Shown here: positions 8,336-19,019 of the stretch, one piece after another
How positions within the stretch are numbered: the stretch's first letter is position 1
How the letters are laid out: each line of letters starts with the position of its first letter
Source of the DNA: DATCDE01 sp038252405
GTDB taxonomy: Bacteria > Actinomycetota > Actinomycetes > Prado026
Assembly: GCA_038252405.1 (NCBI GenBank)
Contig: JBBSAJ010000021.1
Span: 1 to 41,540, forward strand
DNA length: 41,540 bases
Direction of reading: 5' to 3'
Made by a program: the position numbers and the translations under genes
Notes under the pieces: model-generated
What the model saw: the letters and a program-made list of their open reading frames with translations, nothing else
Database searches by the model: none
Told to the model about the DNA's origin: nothing

Positions 8336-8353
8336 GTGAAGCGAGGGGCGGAC

Positions 8354-9982
<1,629 letters not shown>

Positions 9983-10114
9983 GTGGTGTCCGTCCTCCTG
10001 GAACGGTTGCAGGTCAGGAGCGCGGGATCGTCAGCTCCGGAGCCCGCGAGGCGAAGCCCCGCACTGCCCGGACCTCGACCCCTCGGTCCTCGGTCTTTGT
10101 CACTCTCGTGGTCG

Positions 10115-10158
10115 GAGTGCTAACCCAATGATTAGCACTCGACCCCTGCGAGTGCAAG
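10115..10158 (-). promoter_or_regulatory. CIRCE (HrcA) operator of groEL with an extra half-site
   Basis: Read towards groEL, CTTGCACTC and GAGTGCTAA are separated by 9 bases (10158-10132), the standard CIRCE layout with two mismatches in the first arm. A second TTAGCACTC follows 8 bases later (10123-10115), making three half-sites. The operator lies only 12 bp from the 3' end of the upstream L,D-transpeptidase gene, so the groEL promoter must be squeezed into this gap or just downstream. Confidence 0.85.
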
Positions 10159-10169
10159 CCGTCGCGGGG

Positions 10170-11288
10170 CTACGGCACCGACGGGAGCCCGTCCAGCCGC
10201 GGCAGGTCGGTCGCTGCGGTGGCCCCGCGACCGACCGCGCTGGTCGCGGCCACGCTGACCCGCAGCGCCCGGTCGGAGGGCAGCCCGGTGACGACCACCG
10301 AGGTGGCGTCGGCCGCGGCCGCCACGGTGACGGCCCCCACCGTGACCAGGTAGCCGGCGACCGGGGCGCCGTTCGCCGCGGCGGGCAGCCAGCCGACCTG
10401 GACGGCGTCCAGGCCCTGCGGCACCGCCGTGAGGCCCTCGGGCGCGGCCGGTGGCGCCAGCGGGGTGACCGGCGCGGACCAGGCCGACGCCTTTGCCCAG
10501 CCGGCCGTGCTGGTGGCGGTGACCGCGAAGGTGTAGGCGACCCCGTTGGTCAAGCCGGTGACCGACAGCGCGCGCACGGTGGGTGCCACCGTGATGGTCC
10601 GGCCACCGGGCCGCACCGTGACGATGTAGGAGGTGACCGCGGCGTCGCGGACGACCGAGGGCACCCAGGAGACGGTGGCCCGACGGTCCGCCGGGGTGGC
10701 CACCACCACCGGGGGCGGCAGCGGCGGCAGCGGCTGGACCGCCCGCCACGGCGTCTTGACGAAGTAGACCGGCACCCCGCGGGAGAAGTGGTCGTAGATG
10801 TACTTGGCGTCCGCCTCGCGCATCCGCAGGCAGCCATGGCTGATCGGCGAGCCGACGCCCGGCCGCTGGCCCAGGTCGGCCACGTTCATCGAGCGCCGTC
10901 CGGAGTAGCGGTTGATCGGGATGTCGTGGGTGCCGATGCCGCGGCCGGGGCACAGCCGGGTGAAGTAGTTCAGCCGCCACACCAGGGTGTAGTCCCAGCT
11001 CACCCGGGAGCCACCCTGGGTGTAGCACAGGTCGGGCTTGCGCACCTCGGGGTTGCCGGCGAACTGGATGCGCCGCACGATCCGGTTGCTCGCGTCCACC
11101 ACCTGCAGGATGTTGAAGTTCTCGAACGCCTCCAGGTGGACGCGGCCGATCGGCTTGGCCACCGTCCCCGGCACCGGGCCGCGGGCCGTGGCGGCGTCAG
11201 CGGCCGGAGCCGGGCCCACGAGCAGGCCCACGCCCAGCACGAACGCCACCACCGCGGCCACGCCGAGCAGGCGGGGGGACCGGGCCAA
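10170..11288 (-). CDS. L,D-transpeptidase (YkuD) with two fibronectin type III domains
   Basis: An exported cell-wall enzyme making 3-3 peptidoglycan cross-links or related bonds. An N-terminal hydrophobic segment (LLGVAAVVAFVLGVGLLVGP) is a signal peptide or anchor. The YkuD catalytic motif is complete: GTHDIPINRY, then SPISHGCLRM with the catalytic cysteine in HGC. A proline-rich linker leads to two FN3 modules (VVVATPADRRATVSWVP and AAPEGLTAVPQGLDAVQVGW begin them), which probably bind wall polymers. I choose the TTG at 11288 because AGGAGG lies 6 bases before it; an in-frame ATG ten codons upstream (11318) lacks such a site. It is co-directional with and just upstream of groEL. Confidence 0.88.
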   Translation of the reverse strand: MARSPRLLGVAAVVAFVLGVGLLVGPAPAADAATARGPVPGTVAKPIGRVHLEAFENFNILQVVDASNRIVRRIQFAGNPEVRKPDLCYTQGGSRVSWDYTLVWRLNYFTRLCPGRGIGTHDIPINRYSGRRSMNVADLGQRPGVGSPISHGCLRMREADAKYIYDHFSRGVPVYFVKTPWRAVQPLPPLPPPVVVATPADRRATVSWVPSVVRDAAVTSYIVTVRPGGRTITVAPTVRALSVTGLTNGVAYTFAVTATSTAGWAKASAWSAPVTPLAPPAAPEGLTAVPQGLDAVQVGWLPAAANGAPVAGYLVTVGAVTVAAAADATSVVVTGLPSDRALRVSVAATSAVGRGATAATDLPRLDGLPSVP

Positions 11289-11365
11289 CGGGCACCTCCT
11301 GGGCTGTGAGCTCCCCATCTCATCGGACGATTCGACGGGGAGCCACAGTATTCAGCCGTGGGCGT

Positions 11366-11608
11366 TCAGCCGTGGGCCATCAGGTACTCGGCCAGACCGT
11401 CCAGGCTGCGCACCTGGGCATAGGCGGACTCCGGGATGTCGACGCCGGTCTCCTCCTTGAGCCCCTCGACCAGGTTGAGGAAGTCCATCGAGTCGAGGTC
11501 CAGCTCGGCCCGCAGGTCGGCCGCGGGGTCGACCAGGTCCAGCTCGGCCTCCGGGGCCACCTGGCCCATGACCGTGGCCACCGCGGCGACCGCGTCGTCG
11601 TGCGTCAT
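11366..11608 (-). CDS. Acyl carrier protein
   Basis: An 80-residue acidic helical protein with the phosphopantetheine site LDLDSMDFLNLVEGL, in which the DSM serine (about residue 41) carries the prosthetic group. Its ATG overlaps the stop of the E2 gene (ATGA), so it is translationally coupled as the fifth gene of the acyl-CoA ligase / 2-oxoacid dehydrogenase operon. No ketosynthase or fabD/fabH gene is nearby, so this is not the housekeeping fatty-acid ACP cluster. The context suggests it accepts an acyl group generated by the E1/E2 enzymes or by the ligase; this is inference. Confidence 0.9.
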   Translation of the reverse strand: MTHDDAVAAVATVMGQVAPEAELDLVDPAADLRAELDLDSMDFLNLVEGLKEETGVDIPESAYAQVRSLDGLAEYLMAHG

Positions 11609-12906
11609 AGCTCCTCCGGCTTCTGCAGCAGGGTCTCGATGGCGGCGAGGAACAGCCCGCCGCGGTGCCCGTCGGTGACCCGGTGGTCGGCCGCCAGGGT
11701 GGCTGTGAGCACCGGCCGGACGGTCAGCATGCCGGCCACGGCCCACGGCCGTTCGACCACCCGGCCGAACCCGACGAGGGCCACCTGCGGCGGGTAGATC
11801 ACCCCGTGCACCAGCTCCACCCCCTGGTCGCCCAGGTTGGTCACGGTGATCGTGGGGTCGCTCATCTCCGAGCCGCGCAGCCGACCGGCCCGGGCCCGGG
11901 CCACCAGGTCCTTCAGCGCCGCCATCAGGTCGTCCATCGGCAGCGTGTCGGCGTCGTGGAGGGCCGGCGCGACCAGCCCGCCGCCGCGCAGGGCCACGGC
12001 GACACCCAGGTGCACGTGCTCGCTGGGCTGGAAACCGCCGTCGACGAAGAACCCGTTCACCTCGGGCACCCGGCGGACCGCGAGTGCCGTCGCCTTGAGC
12101 AGCACCGCGGCCGGCACCAGCCGGTCGGCGACCCCGCGTCCCTCGTTGCGCTCGCGCACCCAGCCCAGGGCGTGCGACAGGTCGACGCTGGCCTGCAGGT
12201 AGTAGTGCGGGATCTCCCGCTTGGACCGGGCCATCAGCGCCGCGATCGCGGCCCGCATGGCGGCCGCCTTGTCGCCGGCCGGCTGCTTGTCGACCGGCTG
12301 CTTGTCGACCGGCGGCTTGTCGACCGGCTGGCCGGCGGCAGCGGCCTCGACGTCGGCCACCGTGACCGCGCCGTCCGGCCAGGTGCCGGTCAGGGCGGAC
12401 AGGTCGAGGCCCAGCTCGGCGGCCCGCAGCCGGGCCCGGGGCACCGCCCGTGCGAACGGCCGCCCGGCCAGCGACTCCGCCGGCGCGGCCGGGGCCGGGG
12501 CCGGGGTCGGGGTCGCGTGCTCGAGGTCGGCCCTGGTCACGGTCCCGCCCTTGCCGCTGGCCGGGACGGCGGCCAGGTCGATGCCGCGCTCGTGCGCCAG
12601 GTGGCGCACCAGCGGACTGGCCACGGGCTCCTCCGGGGCGGCCGGGGCGGCCGGGGCGGCCGGGGCGGCTCCCGCCGATGCCAGCCGCGCGAGCGGGGTG
12701 CCCACCGGCACCGTCGACCCCAGCGGGACCAGCAGCTCGGCGATCACGCCGTCCTCGAAGATCTCCACCTCGATGGCCGACTTGGCCGTGTCGACGACCG
12801 CGACCACGTCGCCGCGGTGCACCGGGTCGCCGGGCTTGACCAGCCACTCGATGACGGTCCCCTCGTCCATGTCCGCGCCGAGCGAGGGCATCTTGAACTC
12901 AGCCAC
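11605..12906 (-). CDS. 2-oxoacid dehydrogenase E2 (dihydrolipoyl acyltransferase)
   Basis: A 433-residue E2 with one lipoyl domain (1-75; the lipoylated lysine is in DTAKSAIEVE, about residue 42), an Ala-Pro linker, a peripheral-subunit-binding domain (PLVRHLAHERGIDL...GTVTRADLE), a second, degenerate binding-like domain (ARLRAAELGLDLSAL...AVTVADVE), a repeated PVDKQ linker, and the C-terminal acyltransferase domain ending with the catalytic DHRVTDG motif. E2 moves the acyl group from E1 via lipoate to CoA. GTG start, overlapping the E1 beta stop by 8 bp; its own stop overlaps the ACP start. No E3 gene is in the operon, so a shared lipoamide dehydrogenase must serve it. Confidence 0.93.
   Translation of the reverse strand: MAEFKMPSLGADMDEGTVIEWLVKPGDPVHRGDVVAVVDTAKSAIEVEIFEDGVIAELLVPLGSTVPVGTPLARLASAGAAPAAPAAPAAPEEPVASPLVRHLAHERGIDLAAVPASGKGGTVTRADLEHATPTPAPAPAAPAESLAGRPFARAVPRARLRAAELGLDLSALTGTWPDGAVTVADVEAAAAGQPVDKPPVDKQPVDKQPAGDKAAAMRAAIAALMARSKREIPHYYLQASVDLSHALGWVRERNEGRGVADRLVPAAVLLKATALAVRRVPEVNGFFVDGGFQPSEHVHLGVAVALRGGGLVAPALHDADTLPMDDLMAALKDLVARARAGRLRGSEMSDPTITVTNLGDQGVELVHGVIYPPQVALVGFGRVVERPWAVAGMLTVRPVLTATLAADHRVTDGHRGGLFLAAIETLLQKPEEL
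12281..12325. repeat. 15-bp tandem repeat inside the E2 linker
   Basis: Three in-frame copies of GGCTGCTTGTCGACC (the third with one change) at 12281, 12296 and 12311, encoding PVDK-P/Q units in the flexible linker before the catalytic domain. Copy number may vary between strains without breaking the frame. Confidence 0.9.
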
Positions 12907-13909
12907 GGCCGTTCACCACCTCGCGGACGGCGGCCACGACCCGCTCGACCGACGGGATCGCGGCCAGCTCCAGGTGCCGGGCGTACGGGATCGGCACCTC
13001 GGCGCTGCACACCCGGGCGACCGGCACCTCGAGGTCGTAGAACGCCTCCTCGGTCACCCGCGCGGCGATCTCGCCGGCCAGCGACCCGGTCCGCCAGCCC
13101 TCGTCCACCACGACCATCCGGTGGGTGCGGCGGACCGACGCCAGCAGCGCCGCGTCGTCCAGCGGGCGCAGCACCCGCAGGTCGATGACCTCCGCGGCGA
13201 TGCCGTCGGCCGCGAGCTGGTCGGCAGCCTCGAGCACCTTGGGCAGCGACCCGCCGTAGGTGACCACGGTGACGTCGTCCCCGGCCCGGCGGACGGCGGC
13301 CCGTTCGATGTCGACGTCCCCCGCGTCGGCGGCCAGCTCGCCGCCCTCGTTGTACAGCGAGCCGTGCTCGAAGATGACGACCGGGTCGGGGTCGAGCAGC
13401 GCCGGCCAGAGCATGCCGCGCGCGTCCTCCAGCGTGGCCGGGGCGAGCACCCGCAGCCCGGGCACGTGCGCGTACCAGTTCTCCAGCGAGTGCGAGTGCT
13501 GCGCGGCCAGCTGCCGCCCGGCGCCGGTGGTCATCCGGATCACCAGCGGCACGTTGAACTGCCCACCGCTCATGTGCAGCAGCGAGGACGCCGTGTTGAC
13601 GATCTGGTCCAGCGCCAGCAACGAGAAGTTGACCGTCATGATCTCCACGATCGGCCGCATCCCGCCCAGCGCCGCACCGATGCCGGCGCCCACGAACGCC
13701 GACTCCGACAGCGGCGTGTCCCGGATCCGCTCCGGGCCGAACTCCTCGTACAGCCCCAGGCTGACCCCGAAGCCGCCGCCGTAGGGACCGACGTCCTCGC
13801 CCATGAGGAACACCCGCTCGTCGCGGGTCATCGCGTCCCGGATCGCGGCCCGCAGCGCCTCCCGGTAGGTGGTCTTCACCTGCTGGGCCGGGGCCTGCGC
13901 GGTGGTCAT
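12899..13909 (-). CDS. 2-oxoacid dehydrogenase E1, beta subunit
   Basis: A 336-residue transketolase-like beta subunit. It shows VFLMGEDVGPYGGGFGVSLGL, DTPLSESAFVGAGIGAALGG, and the transketolase C-terminal domain (VIDLRVLRPLDDAALL, RMVVVDEGWRTG). It forms the alpha2beta2 ThDP-dependent E1 with the product of the upstream gene. The ATG overlaps the E1 alpha stop by 4 bp and its stop overlaps the E2 start by 8 bp. Pyruvate, branched-chain 2-oxoacids or acetoin are all possible substrates; sequence reading alone does not decide. Confidence 0.93.
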   Translation of the reverse strand: MTTAQAPAQQVKTTYREALRAAIRDAMTRDERVFLMGEDVGPYGGGFGVSLGLYEEFGPERIRDTPLSESAFVGAGIGAALGGMRPIVEIMTVNFSLLALDQIVNTASSLLHMSGGQFNVPLVIRMTTGAGRQLAAQHSHSLENWYAHVPGLRVLAPATLEDARGMLWPALLDPDPVVIFEHGSLYNEGGELAADAGDVDIERAAVRRAGDDVTVVTYGGSLPKVLEAADQLAADGIAAEVIDLRVLRPLDDAALLASVRRTHRMVVVDEGWRTGSLAGEIAARVTEEAFYDLEVPVARVCSAEVPIPYARHLELAAIPSVERVVAAVREVVNGRG

Positions 13910-14888
13910 GACTGCTCCCGCTCGGTGTGCACGAACCGGAGCAGCTGGCCCACCGGCTCGTCGGTCCCCGCCTCCGCGAACGCCACGGCGGCGTCGATCT
14001 CGGTGGTGATGTCCTGCTCGGCCGCCTCGACGTCGGCGTCGGTGAGCAGCCCGTCGGCGGTCAGCCGCTCGCCGAGCAGCGCGATCGGGTCACGCTGGCG
14101 CCACTGGTCGATCTCGGCCTTCTCCCGGTAGCGGTCCGGGTCGTACATCGAGTGCGCCCGGAACCGGTAGGTGCGGGCCTCGAGGAACACCGGTCCGCCA
14201 CCGTCGCGCACCAGCTCGACGGCCCGCGCGGCCGCCTCGTTGACGGCCAGCACGTCCATCCCGTCCACCGTCCAGGCCGGCACCTCGTAGGCCGCGGCCT
14301 TGAGCGGCAGGTTGGTCTCCGACTCCGACCGCTCCAGCGCGGTGCCCATGGCGTACAGGTTGTTCTCGCACAGGAACAGCACCGGCAGCTTCCACAGCGC
14401 GGCCAGGTTCATCGACTCGTGGCACTCGCCCTCGGCCATGGCGCCCTCGCCGAAGAAGCACACGGTGACCCGGTCCCGGCCCTGCATCCGGTCGGCCAGG
14501 GCCAGTCCCACGGCCAGCGGCAGCCCGCCGCCGACGATCCCGTTGCCGCCGTAGAACCGGTGGTCGGCGTCGAACAGGTGCATGGACCCGCCGCGGCCGC
14601 GGCTGCAGCCTTCGACCTTGCCGAACATCTCGGCCATGATCGAGTCCATCGGGACGCCACGGACCAGCGCCTGCCCGTGCTCCCGGTAGGTGGCGACCAC
14701 GGCGTCGTCGTCCCGCAGGTGCGGCAGCACCCCGACGGCGACCGCCTCCTCGCCGATGTACAGGTGCAGGAACCCGCGGATGCGGGCCGCGCTGTACAGC
14801 TGCACGCACCGCTCCTCGAAGCGGCGCACCCGCAGCATCGCCCGGTACAGGGCCAGACCGGTCTCCCGGTCCACGGCCGTCATCGTGG

Positions 14889-14892
<4 letters not shown>
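13906..14892 (-). CDS. 2-oxoacid dehydrogenase E1, alpha subunit
   Basis: A 328-residue ThDP-binding subunit. The ThDP/Mg motif starts with FGEGAMAEG (147-154) and ends with CENN (175-178), the expected GDG-X26-30-NN spacing with GEG for GDG. TYREHGQAL supplies the catalytic histidine region, and RAHSMYDPDRYR is the loop seen in E1 alpha proteins. Length (about 330) and the short N-terminus resemble acetoin- and PdhA-type alpha subunits. GGGAGG lies 6 bases before the ATG, which also overlaps the stop of the acyl-CoA ligase gene, so the order is ligase, E1 alpha, E1 beta, E2, ACP. Confidence 0.93.
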
Positions 14893-16676
<1,784 letters not shown>

Positions 16677-16872
16677 GCCGACCTCCCGGCGTCCGCCACG
16701 CTCTCGCAGCCAGACCACCACGCCGGGCGGGGCGTGTGCATGAGGCGAAAGGTCCCGTGCCGGGTCCGGCGCCAAGGCCGGGACGAAGGTCCTCGCCGTG
16801 ACCGGCACCCACGGGGCAGGATGGATCTCCCGGGCGCCACCGGTCCCGGGAACGGACACCGGGAGGTGCGCG

Positions 16873-17172
16873 ATGAGCGAGGGCACCTGGTACCTCGACC
16901 CGGAAGCGGGTCCTGTCGAGGCCGAGGACGACGACAACTACGACGAGCAGTTCGGCCCCCGGGATCCGAACCTCCAGGAGGGCCGGCTGGTCGAGGACGA
17001 CGAGGGGGCGCACGAGGACACCACCTCCGAGTCGGTCGCCCACCTGGCCCAGGGCGACACGCGGTGGCTGAGCGCGGAGGAGTCGGCGGTGCACGTGATC
17101 GACGAGACCGACCAGCTCATCGCCGAGGCGGTCGAGGACGACCACCTGCCGGAGGACCCGGACGAGCGCTGA
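16873..17172 (+). CDS. Small acidic protein of unknown function
   Basis: A 99-residue, strongly acidic and probably partly disordered protein (EAEDDDNYDEQFGP near the start, EDDHLPEDPDER at the end). The length and the GRLVEDDEGAHEDTTSE block resemble DUF5709-type actinobacterial proteins only loosely, so I leave it unnamed. GGGAGG lies 7-8 bases before the ATG. It is divergent from the acyl-CoA ligase operon and convergent with the cold-shock gene. Codon usage and the clean ribosome-binding site support a real gene. Confidence 0.75.
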   Translation: MSEGTWYLDPEAGPVEAEDDDNYDEQFGPRDPNLQEGRLVEDDEGAHEDTTSESVAHLAQGDTRWLSAEESAVHVIDETDQLIAEAVEDDHLPEDPDER

Positions 17173-17180
17173 CGCCGCCC

Positions 17181-17230
17181 AGCACGACGGCCCGGCACCC
17201 TGGTGGGGGTACCGGGCCGTCGGCCGTGCT
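17181..17230. terminator. Hairpin terminator between convergent genes
   Basis: ACGGCCCGGCACC (17187-17199) pairs with GGTACCGGGCCGT (17208-17220) at 12 of 13 positions, and an outer AGCACG/CGTGCT pair lengthens the stem with a small bulge. It lies between the acidic-protein gene and the cold-shock gene and can serve both. Confidence 0.7.
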
Positions 17231-17241
17231 CGATCAGCCGG

Positions 17242-17442
17242 TCAGACCTTGTGGACGCCGTCCGCCTGCGGTCCGCGCTGGCCCTGCGAGACCTCGAACT
17301 CGACCCGGTCGCCCTCCTCGAGGGACTTGTAGCCCTCCATGTCGATGGCGCTGTAGTGGACGAACACGTCCTCGCCGCCGTCGATGGCGATGAAGCCGTA
17401 GCCCTTCTCGGAGTTGAACCACTTGACTGTGCCCTGCGGCAT
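17242..17442 (-). CDS. Cold-shock protein (CspA family)
   Basis: A complete 66-residue cold-shock domain. RNP1 is KGYGFIAI and RNP2 is VFVHYSAI, with the start MPQGTVKWFNSEKG, all canonical for the single-stranded nucleic-acid-binding OB fold. AGGAG precedes the ATG. The longer open frame that enters from upstream is not used. It is likely an RNA chaperone; cold induction cannot be judged from this sequence. Confidence 0.97.
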   Translation of the reverse strand: MPQGTVKWFNSEKGYGFIAIDGGEDVFVHYSAIDMEGYKSLEEGDRVEFEVSQGQRGPQADGVHKV

Positions 17443-17616
17443 CGTGCGCTCCTGATGTGCTGGACCCGTTGATCCCACCGGACGGCGGATCGCGATGACC
17501 GAGGCTAGCGATCGAGCGGCCCGCTGGGAACAGCCACGGACCGTTTTGCCGCCGAACGGGTCGACGCCCGGGGCCGCGCTTTGCCACCGCCGTGGCCGGG
17601 GACCGAGACTGGACGC

Positions 17617-18585
17617 ATGCGCCCCGACGTCGCGCGCTGGCTGGAGCTGCGCACCTCGGCAGCGGCCGACTGGCCGCTGCCCCGGCTGCTCGCGGCCAAG
17701 GGCGCGACCACGGTGAGCGTCGTGCTGCCGGCGCTGGACGAGGCGACGACGGTCGGTCCGATCGTCGAGGCGATCCGCCGCGACCTGGTCGGGGAGCCGC
17801 ACCCGCTGGTCGACGAGCTCGTGGTCATGGACTCCGGCAGCACCGACCGCACCGCCGAGGTCGCCGCCGCCGCCGGGGCGCAGGTGGTGCGGCGGGGGGA
17901 CGTGCTGCCCCGCCTGCCGGTGCTGCCCGGCAAGGGCGAGGTGCTGTGGCGGTCGCTGGCCGCGACGAGCGGTGACCTGGTCGTGTTCGTCGACGCCGAC
18001 CTGGAGGAGTTCAGCGCGGCGTACGTGCGGGGTCTGCTCGGCCCGCTGCTCACCGAGCCGCGGGTGGCGCTGGTCAAGGCGGTGTACGAGCGGCCGCTGC
18101 GCGCCGGCGGTCTGGTGCTGCCCGGCGGCGGCCGGGTGACCGAGCTGGTCGCCCGCCCGCTGCTCAACCTGCACTGGCCCGAGCTGGCCGGGGTGGTGCA
18201 GCCGCTGGCCGGGGAGTACGCGGCCCGACGCTCGCTGCTGGAGCAGCTGCCGTTCCCCACCGGGTACGGCGTGGAGCTCGGGCTGCTGGTGGACACCTTC
18301 GACCGGCTCGGCCTGGACGCGATCGCCCAGGTCGACCTCGGGGTGCGTCACCACCGGCACCAGGACGACGCGGCGCTGGGCCGGATGGCGAGTGAGGTCT
18401 GGCAAACGGCGCTGGCCCGGCTGGACCAGCAGGGCCGGCTGCGGCTGCGCGGGCCGCTGGGCCCGACGCTGGCCCAGTTCGGCCGGGCCGACGGGCGGCT
18501 GGTGGTCAGCAGCTACGACGTGGCCCGGCCGGAGCGGCCCCCGATGGCCGGCGTGCCGGAGTACGCAGCCACCCCCGTCGCATGA
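17617..18585 (+). CDS. gpgS: Glucosyl-3-phosphoglycerate synthase
   Basis: A 322-residue GT-A glycosyltransferase (family GT81 type) that transfers glucose from an NDP-glucose to 3-phosphoglycerate, the first step to glucosylglycerate and, in mycobacteria, methylglucose lipopolysaccharide. It shows VSVVLPALDEATTVGPIV, LVVMDSGSTDRTAE, the metal-binding DAD (126-128 in VVFVDADLEEF), PLAGEYAARRSLL, PFPTGYGVELGLLVDT and a C-terminal HRHQDDAALGRMA, all matching GpgS. The ATG has no clear ribosome-binding site; GAGACT six bases upstream could be a leaderless -10. It starts a four-gene operon with 4-bp overlaps. Confidence 0.93.
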   Translation: MRPDVARWLELRTSAAADWPLPRLLAAKGATTVSVVLPALDEATTVGPIVEAIRRDLVGEPHPLVDELVVMDSGSTDRTAEVAAAAGAQVVRRGDVLPRLPVLPGKGEVLWRSLAATSGDLVVFVDADLEEFSAAYVRGLLGPLLTEPRVALVKAVYERPLRAGGLVLPGGGRVTELVARPLLNLHWPELAGVVQPLAGEYAARRSLLEQLPFPTGYGVELGLLVDTFDRLGLDAIAQVDLGVRHHRHQDDAALGRMASEVWQTALARLDQQGRLRLRGPLGPTLAQFGRADGRLVVSSYDVARPERPPMAGVPEYAATPVA

Positions 18586-19019
18586 CGCGCGGGACGTTGC
18601 GGGAGGCCGTCAACCTGGCCACCGGGGCCACCCTGCTGGGGCTGGCCGTGGCCCGGGTCGCCGGCGCCCGGCTGGTGTCCGGCCCGGACCGGCTGCTGCT
18701 GGCCGGCGGCTACCGGCTGCGCCGGCCGGCGGCCGCCGCGTTCACCGTGGGCAACGTCGTCGTCAGCCGGCTGCCGGCCGACGAGCTGGCCGCCCGGGGC
18801 ACCCTGCTCGCCCACGAGGCCCGGCACGCCACCCAGTGGGCCGCCCTGCTGGGGCTGCCGTTCCTGCCCGCGTACCTGGTCGCGTCCGGGTGGTCCTGGC
18901 TGCGGGCCGGCGACCCGGCGACCGCGAACGTGTTCGAGCGGCGCGCCGGGCTGGCCGCCGGCGGCTACCCGGCGCCCGGCAGCATCCCGCCTCGGCCAAC
19001 CCCTAGGGTCGGAGCATGA
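18582..19019 (+). CDS. HExxH-motif membrane-associated protein of unknown function
   Basis: A 145-residue protein whose start overlaps the gpgS stop (ATGA) and whose stop overlaps the GT20 start. It carries LLAHEARHATQWA, an HExxH zinc-site motif (H78, E79, H82), followed about 35 residues later by NVFERRAG, whose glutamate (about E119) could be the third zinc ligand as in gluzincins or DUF4157-like proteins. Hydrophobic stretches flank it (ATLLGLAVARVAG; ALLGLPFLPAYLVASGW). It is small for a protease. Its position between two sugar-transfer genes suggests a role tied to them, but no function can be given. Confidence 0.75.
   Translation: MTRGTLREAVNLATGATLLGLAVARVAGARLVSGPDRLLLAGGYRLRRPAAAAFTVGNVVVSRLPADELAARGTLLAHEARHATQWAALLGLPFLPAYLVASGWSWLRAGDPATANVFERRAGLAAGGYPAPGSIPPRPTPRVGA
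19004..19009 (+). promoter_or_regulatory. -10 box TAGGGT before the GT20 gene
   Basis: TAGGGT followed by 6 bases and the ATG at 19016, inside the end of the upstream gene. It could give an internal leaderless transcript of the GT20 and AAA genes in addition to coupled translation. Confidence 0.4.

Noticed and set aside
10115..10140. CIRCE read as GAGTGCTAA-N8-TTAGCACTC
   Set aside because: That arrangement has the arms swapped compared with CIRCE. The correct operator uses TTAGCACTC with the following GAGTGC at 9 bp; the other copy is only an extra half-site.
12624..12672. GGGGCGGCC-type repeats in the E2 gene as a separate element
   Set aside because: They simply encode the Ala-Pro-rich linker (AAPAAPAAP) common to E2 proteins.
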